Shown piece after piece: positions 59,996 to 64,000 of a stretch of 64,000 nt of DNA. Every line of letters starts with the position of its first letter. The stretch's first letter is position 1. Origin of the DNA: UMGS1696 sp964621165 (GTDB lineage: Bacteria > Bacillota > Clostridia > Oscillospirales > CAG-272); assembly GCA_964621165.1 (NCBI GenBank), contig CAZULC010000001.1:286500-350499 (forward strand), read 5' to 3'. The translations under genes were made by a program, and so were the position numbers. The notes under the pieces are model-generated. The model had not been told where the DNA came from. It worked only from the letters and a program-made list of their open reading frames with translations, and made no database searches.

Positions 59996-60593
59996 ATGGG
60001 AAGAGCAAGTACGTCAAAAGATTCAACTACGGCGGGATGAACATGAGCAGGGTCAGCGGAGTTTAAGATATCGCCAGCTAATCCGACAAAAAAGCTGCGT
60101 CCCGGGGCAGGTGGGACAGGCGGATCGGTATTTTATCGGCTGTGATTCTGTTATGTTTTGCCGCGGCGTTTGTGTATCTGTCGGCGAGGATCAGCCAGAG
60201 CGTGGAGAATTCCGCCGAGAACATCCAAGGGCGTGCGGAAGAGGAATTTGAACGTCTTGACAGGAGGCTGGAGCTTGACGGCGGTTTTGTCCGGTGCCAC
60301 ATCACCCGACGCGGAAAATTTGACAACCGTCAGCTATACGAAGTTTTTCCGCGGATTTATTTAACGACATGGAGTTTTACGACGGTTTATTTTTATCTGG
60401 CGACATCGACTACACCCACACGATAAAGCTGATTTTGAAGTCCAATGAAATTTCAGCCTCGACGGGTGACGAATCGGTATTTTTCAAGAACGGGGATATA
60501 TACTACGTCGGCTACAAGGAAGGCAGAAGCGAGTACCGTTTTGCGTTGAATTGCGCCGGCATTACGGACTGGTTTGATGAGCTGGAAGGCTGA
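59996..60593 (+). pseudogene. Broken gene for a single-pass membrane protein
   Basis: AAAAAGGAGGCGGCATAC gives a strong ribosome site before ATG 59996, but the frame stops after MGRASTSKDSTTAG. Later pieces in other frames read RFNYGGMNMSRVSGV, a membrane helix (ILSAVILLCFAAAFVYLSA, about 60125-60185), a helix EEEFERLDRRLELDGG, and after another shift near 60365 FYDGLFLSGDIDYTHTIKL ending SEYRFALNCAGITDWFDELEG at 60593. No family recognised. At least three frameshifts, so no full product. Confidence 0.6.
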
Positions 60594-60622
60594 GCAGTGA
60601 ATGAATTTAACGGAGAATTAAC

Positions 60623-61204
60623 ATGCGGGTCATAAAATTTACGTCTTCCATACTTGACGCGGTTTACGACATACAGCAAAGGGCATACAAGTCGTTATTC
60701 GACAAATACCATGACGTGGAAACCAACCCATACATGGAGTCCCGGGAGACCGTGCTGGCAAAATACACCCGAGCCGGAACCGACGGCTATGTTTTAGTGG
60801 TGGACGAAATTCCGGTGGGTTCGGTCAGGATTGTGCGGAGTGGGGACACGTGCAAAATATCTGCCCTTGCCGTAATTCTGGAGTACCAAAACCGCGGGAT
60901 TGCCCAGTCGGCTTTATGTGAGATTGAGGGGAAGTACGGCGGGGTGAGGCGGTGGGTTCTCGACACGATACTTGAGGAAGCGGGGAACTGTCATTTATAC
61001 GAGAAATTAGGTTACGTCCGCGTGGGGGAATACAGTGTGACAAACGACCGGATGACGATAGTGGATTACGAAAAATCCTTCCGTCGGCTGAAATGTTACT
61101 CCGATTTTGTCGGAAATGAAATTGACAAGTGGGAGAAAATATGGTATAATGTAGGATGCAGATGGGGCTGCCGCGTGCCATGTTGCCGCAAGGTATTGGT
61201 GTGA
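60623..61204 (+). CDS. GNAT family N-acetyltransferase
   Basis: 193 residues. The GNAT core is seen in GYVLVVDEIPVGSVRIV (52-68), ISALAVILEYQNRGIAQSAL (76-95, with the acetyl-CoA loop QNRGIA) and NCHLYEKLGYVRVG (115-128). GGAG precedes the ATG. The core ends by about residue 148; the remaining ~45 residues (KWEKIWYNVGCRWGCR...) read through the rnpB promoter and the first 48 nt of rnpB. Substrate unknown. Confidence 0.85.
   Translation: MRVIKFTSSILDAVYDIQQRAYKSLFDKYHDVETNPYMESRETVLAKYTRAGTDGYVLVVDEIPVGSVRIVRSGDTCKISALAVILEYQNRGIAQSALCEIEGKYGGVRRWVLDTILEEAGNCHLYEKLGYVRVGEYSVTNDRMTIVDYEKSFRRLKCYSDFVGNEIDKWEKIWYNVGCRWGCRVPCCRKVLV
61122..61150 (+). promoter_or_regulatory. rnpB promoter inside the acetyltransferase gene
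   Basis: TTGACA at 61122-61127, a 17-nt spacer and TATAAT at 61145-61150: a perfect consensus, placed 7 nt before the inferred 5' end of RNase P RNA. It lies wholly within the GNAT coding frame. Confidence 0.9.
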
Positions 61205-61546
61205 GGAAAGTCCGGGCATCGCAGGGCAGGATAACGGATAACGTCCGCCGAGGGAGACCTCCGGGAAAGTGCAACAGAAATAGACTGCCCCGGTTTTACT
61301 GGGGTGATGGTGGAAAGGCGAGGTAAAAGCTCACCGGCATGACAGGCAACTGTATGCAAATGTAAACCCTATCCGATGCAACGCCTCCCGTTTGGGACTG
61401 CCGGTTTGATTTGAACTGGCGGAACCGCGGCTGCCCGTCGCAGAGAAATCGGCGGGAGGGGGCAGAGAAATACGAGGCAACCCGTATTCCAGATAGATGG
61501 CAGCCGCGCCAAAAGCGCACAGAACCCGGCTTACAAGTCTGCCAAG
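61157..61546 (+). ncRNA. rnpB: RNase P RNA (type A-like)
   Basis: The catalytic RNA that removes 5' leaders from tRNA precursors. Hallmarks: GAGGAAAGTCCGGGC at about 61202-61216 (first conserved region), GCAACAGAAATAGACTGCC, the GGTGATGGTGGAAAGG and GGTAAAAGCTCACCGGC region, and ACAGAACCCGGCTTAC at about 61519-61534 (last conserved region). P2 pairs GGCTGCC (61166-61172) with GGCAGCC (about 61499), and P1 pairs GCAGA (61158-61162) with TCTGC near 61538. Ends are inferred from P1, the promoter and the terminator. Confidence 0.93.
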
Positions 61547-61551
61547 AAAGA

Positions 61552-61578
61552 GTATAGCTAACGCTATATTCTTTTTTT
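61552..61578 (+). terminator. Rho-independent terminator of rnpB
   Basis: AGTATAGC-TAAC-GCTATA followed by TTCTTTTTTT, directly after the P1 3' strand. Confidence 0.85.
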
Positions 61579-61586
61579 GTGGGGGC

Positions 61587-61696
61587 GGTAGCACCGACAG
61601 GCAATCTCGGGTCGGGAAGCCCCGACGGGCAATCTCGGCACCTCTATAGCTGAATAGGAGAGCCGACCCACGACGGCGTCTCAACAGCTCCCGCAG
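61587..61696 (-). repeat. Family A hairpin repeat, minus-strand copy after rnpB
   Basis: Read on the minus strand: TGCGGGAGC, GCCGTCGTGGGTC, GTGCCG, then GTCGGG-GCTT-CCCGAC (61626-61611) and a short second hairpin half (GTCGGTGCTACC). It abuts the rnpB terminator. Beyond it, 61697-61801 holds CAGGCTCCTGCATATTCTTTTTT (61755-61778 region), a T-run tail that may be a second transcript end; 61831-61942 shows nothing but the ASRT leader. Confidence 0.8.
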
Positions 61697-61801
61697 GTTG
61701 GCAGACCCCAAAGTGAAGCCTCCGCGTTACTGCATTTGAGCGGCAGAGCGAACCCGTGACAGGCTCCTGCATATTCTTTTTTGATTTTTAAGTGAATTCT
61801 A

Positions 61802-61830
61802 TTGCAATATCAGAGATAATTTGTTATAAT
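61802..61830 (+). promoter_or_regulatory. Sigma-A-type promoter for the ASRT-family gene
   Basis: TTGCAA at 61802-61807, 17-nt spacer, TATAAT at 61825-61830. The leader to ATG 61943 would be about 105 nt and ends in AGGAGG. Confidence 0.7.
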
Positions 61831-61942
61831 CATACAGGAAGCAAAAACGTAAAGCGGGCGTGCGGCTGAGTTTTCGGATGTGCGTTCCCGCTGTATATAA
61901 TAATGATGGAAAGTCCCATGTGACGGGGCTGAGGAGGAAAAA

Positions 61943-62314
61943 ATGAAAGCATACGGACACAAGACGTGGCTTATCCCCGACGCGTTTCTCAACTCGATAT
62001 CGAAAAACGAAAACCTATCCCACGAGGCAATCTGTGTAATCAACACCTCGGACTCGGACGCTGAAATCAAGCTCACCCTCTTTTTTGAGGACCGTGACGC
62101 GCGGTTTGACTTCTCGTCGTTTTGTCCGGCCATGCGCACTCACCACATCAGGATGGACAGGCTGAAAAACAAGAACGGCGAGGGAGTGCCGCGGGACGTG
62201 CCATACGCTGTTTTGGTAGAGTCGAACACGCCGATTGTATGCCAGTATTCCCGACTTGACACCAGTGCGCCGGAGATGGCGTTGATGACGACCATTGCCT
62301 ACGCGGAAGAGTGA
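61943..62314 (+). CDS. Sensory rhodopsin transducer (ASRT) family protein
   Basis: 123 residues. The beta-sandwich family first known as the soluble transducer of Anabaena sensory rhodopsin, now also seen in many bacteria without rhodopsins. Diagnostic segments are HKTWLIPDAFL near 6-16, HEAICVINTSDSDAEIKLTLFFED near 27-50 (seen in part as ICVINTSDSDAEI) and VESNTPIVCQYSRLDTS near 91-107. In rhodopsin-free species it may bind a sugar or nucleotide ligand and is often near sugar-catabolic genes; here a UxuB-like SDR follows. AGGAGG precedes the ATG. Confidence 0.85.
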   Translation: MKAYGHKTWLIPDAFLNSISKNENLSHEAICVINTSDSDAEIKLTLFFEDRDARFDFSSFCPAMRTHHIRMDRLKNKNGEGVPRDVPYAVLVESNTPIVCQYSRLDTSAPEMALMTTIAYAEE

Positions 62315-62390
62315 TGTTCACAAAAAGTTTACAAAATCCGGCGGTTCCGGAGAGATGATTATTTAAAATGAAAAAATAAGAGGTATAATC

Positions 62391-63254
62391 ATGAATTTAA
62401 CCTTTGATTTATCAAAAAAAACCGCGGTTGTCACAGGAGGCGGCGGGGTATTGTGTTCGGGCTTTTCAAAGACTCTCGCGTGTGCCGGAGCGAAGGTAGC
62501 GGTATGTGATCTGCGGCTGGACGCGGCGGAGAAGGTAGCCGAGGAGATTCGTAAGTCCGGCGGTGAAGCTACAGCGGTGGAGATGAACGTTCTTGACAAG
62601 GCGTCGGTTGAGGCGGCGCACGCGATAATTGCGGAAAAATACGGTGAAGCGGACATACTTTTGAACGGAGCCGGCGGCAACAATCCGAAAGGTTCGACCA
62701 CCCGGGACTGTCTGACTCCCGACGACTTACGGGAGCTTGACGAAAGCGGCGCGATAGAGGGAGTGAAAACATTTTTTGACCTTGATCCGGAAGGTATTTC
62801 CTTTGTATTCAACCTGAATTTTCTTGGGACGTTGATACCGACGCAGGTATTTGCCCGTGGAATGGCTGAGCGCGGCGGCACGATAATCAACGTTTCGTCC
62901 ATGAATGCCCTCCGGCCCCTGACCCGTATACCGGCATATTCCGGAGCGAAGGCGGCCGTATCGAACTTTACCCAATGGCTGGCGGTGCATTTTGCTCCGG
63001 TGAATATAAGGGTCAACGCGATAGCCCCGGGATTTTTCCTGACTGAGCAGAACCGTGATTTATTGACATACGCCGACGGTTCTCTGACTCCTCGTTCGGA
63101 GAAAATATTATCCCACACGCCTATGAACCGATTCGGCGAGGTTACGGATCTGGACGGCGTATTATTATGGCTTGCTGACGAGCGTTTTTCCGGCTTTGTA
63201 GACGGTGTAGTGATCCCCGTAGACGGCGGTTTTGCCGCATACTCAGGTGTCTAA
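62391..63254 (+). CDS. SDR family oxidoreductase, D-mannonate/fructuronate reductase-like
   Basis: 287 residues of the classical short-chain dehydrogenase fold: TGGGGVLCSG near 15 binds NAD, NGAGG near 95 the NAG variant, SSMN near 170 and YSGAKAAVS near 184-192 with the catalytic Tyr and Lys. The insert NNPKGSTT...FFDLDPEG with FNLNFLGTLIPTQ matches the SDR-type UxuB (D-mannonate oxidoreductase) of Bacillota. That reaction belongs to hexuronate breakdown, but no uxuA or kdgK is seen here, so the symbol is not assigned. AAGAGGT precedes the ATG. Confidence 0.85.
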   Translation: MNLTFDLSKKTAVVTGGGGVLCSGFSKTLACAGAKVAVCDLRLDAAEKVAEEIRKSGGEATAVEMNVLDKASVEAAHAIIAEKYGEADILLNGAGGNNPKGSTTRDCLTPDDLRELDESGAIEGVKTFFDLDPEGISFVFNLNFLGTLIPTQVFARGMAERGGTIINVSSMNALRPLTRIPAYSGAKAAVSNFTQWLAVHFAPVNIRVNAIAPGFFLTEQNRDLLTYADGSLTPRSEKILSHTPMNRFGEVTDLDGVLLWLADERFSGFVDGVVIPVDGGFAAYSGV

Positions 63255-63256
63255 CG

Positions 63257-63368
63257 CATTAATCGGGGAGAGAAACTTTGATTTAGAAAGCTGGATTAAT
63301 GCCGAAGAATCACTTGAAAAATGGGACCAACCATTTTTCATTCCGTTGAAGCGGAAATGTGATTCTTC
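63257..63368 (+). ncRNA. Candidate structured RNA with a three-way junction
   Basis: Outer stem GAAGAATCAC (63304-63313) with GTGATTCTTC (63359-63368), a perfect 10 bp. Inside: hairpin TGAAAAATGG-GACCAA-CCATTTTTCA (63315-63340), also 10 bp, and hairpin TTCCG-TTGAAG-CGGAA (63341-63356). Upstream, GCATTAATC (63257-63265) can pair with GATTAATGC (63293-63301). No T-run follows, so it is not a plain terminator. The rest of 63369-63573 shows no gene or clear promoter. Confidence 0.5.
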
Positions 63369-63573
63369 TTCACGTTTTGCCTACAGAGGTGGTGCGAGGA
63401 CAAGCTGAAGGGTGTTTGAGTTGCTGACATTAAGTTGGATATGGGGGTTAAGTTTATTTGCGGAGCGGAATTTGGCTGATGCTTGGGAATTAACTAAATC
63501 TAATGAAGAGTGTTTGGGCTTCGATTAATATTATGGAAGGAAAAAACAATAGGGATTTGGATGGCGGAAGGTT

Positions 63574-63885
63574 ATGAAGAAACTTTTTTGTGTACTGGCG
63601 GCGGTCATGTTATTATTAGTATCATGCGGGCCGAAAATTATAGCTATTATGCCTGTTTACAAGGGTGAGGAAGTGACGGACACTCATCACGAGTTCGCGA
63701 ACGAGGACTTTTATGTTTTAGCGACATATGAAGACGGTACTCAGGCGGAGGTAAAGGATTTTAAGTTCAAGGTTTTAGGCATGCAGGAGGGGTACTATTA
63801 TCTTCAATTTACAGTTGGTGACTTTGTAGAGGAAACGTTAGTTCCGATCTACGCGAAAATCTACCCCAGTGACAAGCAGGGTTGA
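63574..63885 (+). CDS. Small lipoprotein of unknown function
   Basis: 103 residues. Signal peptide with lipobox LLVSCG, lipidated Cys at 18. The remainder is a beta-rich domain (VYKGEEVTDTH, FYVLATYEDGTQAEV, YYYLQFTVGDFVEETLVPIYAKI) that resembles the single bacterial Ig-like/Bacterial-Ig-like group 3-type repeat found in many surface proteins. A GAAGG lies upstream of the ATG. It ends just before a strong terminator. Confidence 0.7.
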   Translation: MKKLFCVLAAVMLLLVSCGPKIIAIMPVYKGEEVTDTHHEFANEDFYVLATYEDGTQAEVKDFKFKVLGMQEGYYYLQFTVGDFVEETLVPIYAKIYPSDKQG

Positions 63886-63887
63886 TG

Positions 63888-63929
63888 AAATCACCGCTAT
63901 GGAAAAGTACAGCTATGGCGGTGATTTTT
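63888..63929 (+). terminator. Rho-independent terminator
   Basis: AAATCACCGC (63888-63897) pairs with GCGGTGATTT (63918-63927) and is followed by TTG. It overlaps the stop-codon region of the lipoprotein gene. Confidence 0.8.
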
Positions 63930-63994
63930 GTTAATGCGGGAGGAAAAAAGTAAAAATCCATAAAAAAAATCGGAAGAAATTTGAAAAAAGGGTA

Positions 63995-64000
63995 TTGACA
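63995..64000 (+). promoter_or_regulatory. Probable -35 box at the window edge
   Basis: The window ends in TTGACA after an A-rich stretch; the -10 would lie outside. It probably belongs to the next gene. Confidence 0.35.

Noticed and set aside
1..64000. tRNA genes
   Set aside because: No stretch with a GGTTCGAATCC-type T-arm and matching acceptor stem was seen by eye; a tRNAscan run would settle it.

Overview
The window looks like a chromosomal contig from an anaerobic gut or rumen bacterium of the class Clostridia (Bacillota), probably a metagenome or draft assembly because it holds a run of exactly 100 N at 58353-58452. Evidence: AddAB instead of RecBCD, an acyl-CoA dehydratase activase with its partner, a RACo-like 2Fe-2S/ASKHA protein, DUF1292, DUF6472 and RNHCP proteins, strong AGGAGG ribosome sites, TTGACA-N17-TATAAT promoters and several polysaccharide-linked genes. 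No phage, insertion-sequence transposase, CRISPR array, rRNA or tRNA was found. LAYOUT: 1-9.5 kb carries mnmG, a citramalate-synthase-type gene, ddl, a DUF4091 (GH123-like) protein and a secreted, catalytically degenerate M23-like protein. 9.6-19.5 kb holds addB-addA, then on the minus strand a RACo-like protein and ribonuclease Z. 20-36 kb is a carbohydrate region: a GH2 beta-mannosidase-like enzyme, two sugar-phosphate-isomerase-type TIM barrels, a sulfatase-superfamily hydrolase with Thr where Cys/Ser is expected, three Gfo/Idh/MocA oxidoreductases and an AraC regulator. 36-43 kb has an AEC transporter, a cell-wall amidase with CxxC repeats, a small leader-like protein, a Re-citrate-synthase/isopropylmalate-synthase-like enzyme and a decayed SLC13-type permease. 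43-59.7 kb is housekeeping: activase pair, tcdA, ttcA-like, RNHCP, lipid kinase, CCA transferase, nth, PBP2, mnmA and a PdaA-like deacetylase. 60-64 kb has a GNAT enzyme whose 3' end carries the rnpB promoter, the RNase P RNA gene, an ASRT-family protein, a UxuB-like SDR and a lipoprotein. MAIN UNUSUAL SIGNAL: the spaces between genes are packed with structured repeats. Family A is an 84-90 bp unit ending in a 6-bp hairpin (GTGGGG-GCTT-CCCCAC type) whose stem changes in compensating ways between copies (at least 15 copies at 8 loci). One copy lies in frame inside an open reading frame as exactly 84 bp, one supplies the last residues and stop of the GH2 enzyme, and one abuts the stop of the deacetylase. 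Family B is a ~235-nt leader with up to four hairpins, always on the coding strand just upstream of a start codon (four genes), again with covarying stems. Family C is a ~340-430 bp element upstream of two minus-strand sugar genes. Family D is a 149-bp higher-order array of GGAC-N4-GTCC palindromes. Several genes are broken, mostly by one-base changes in homopolymers, which could be real decay or assembly error.
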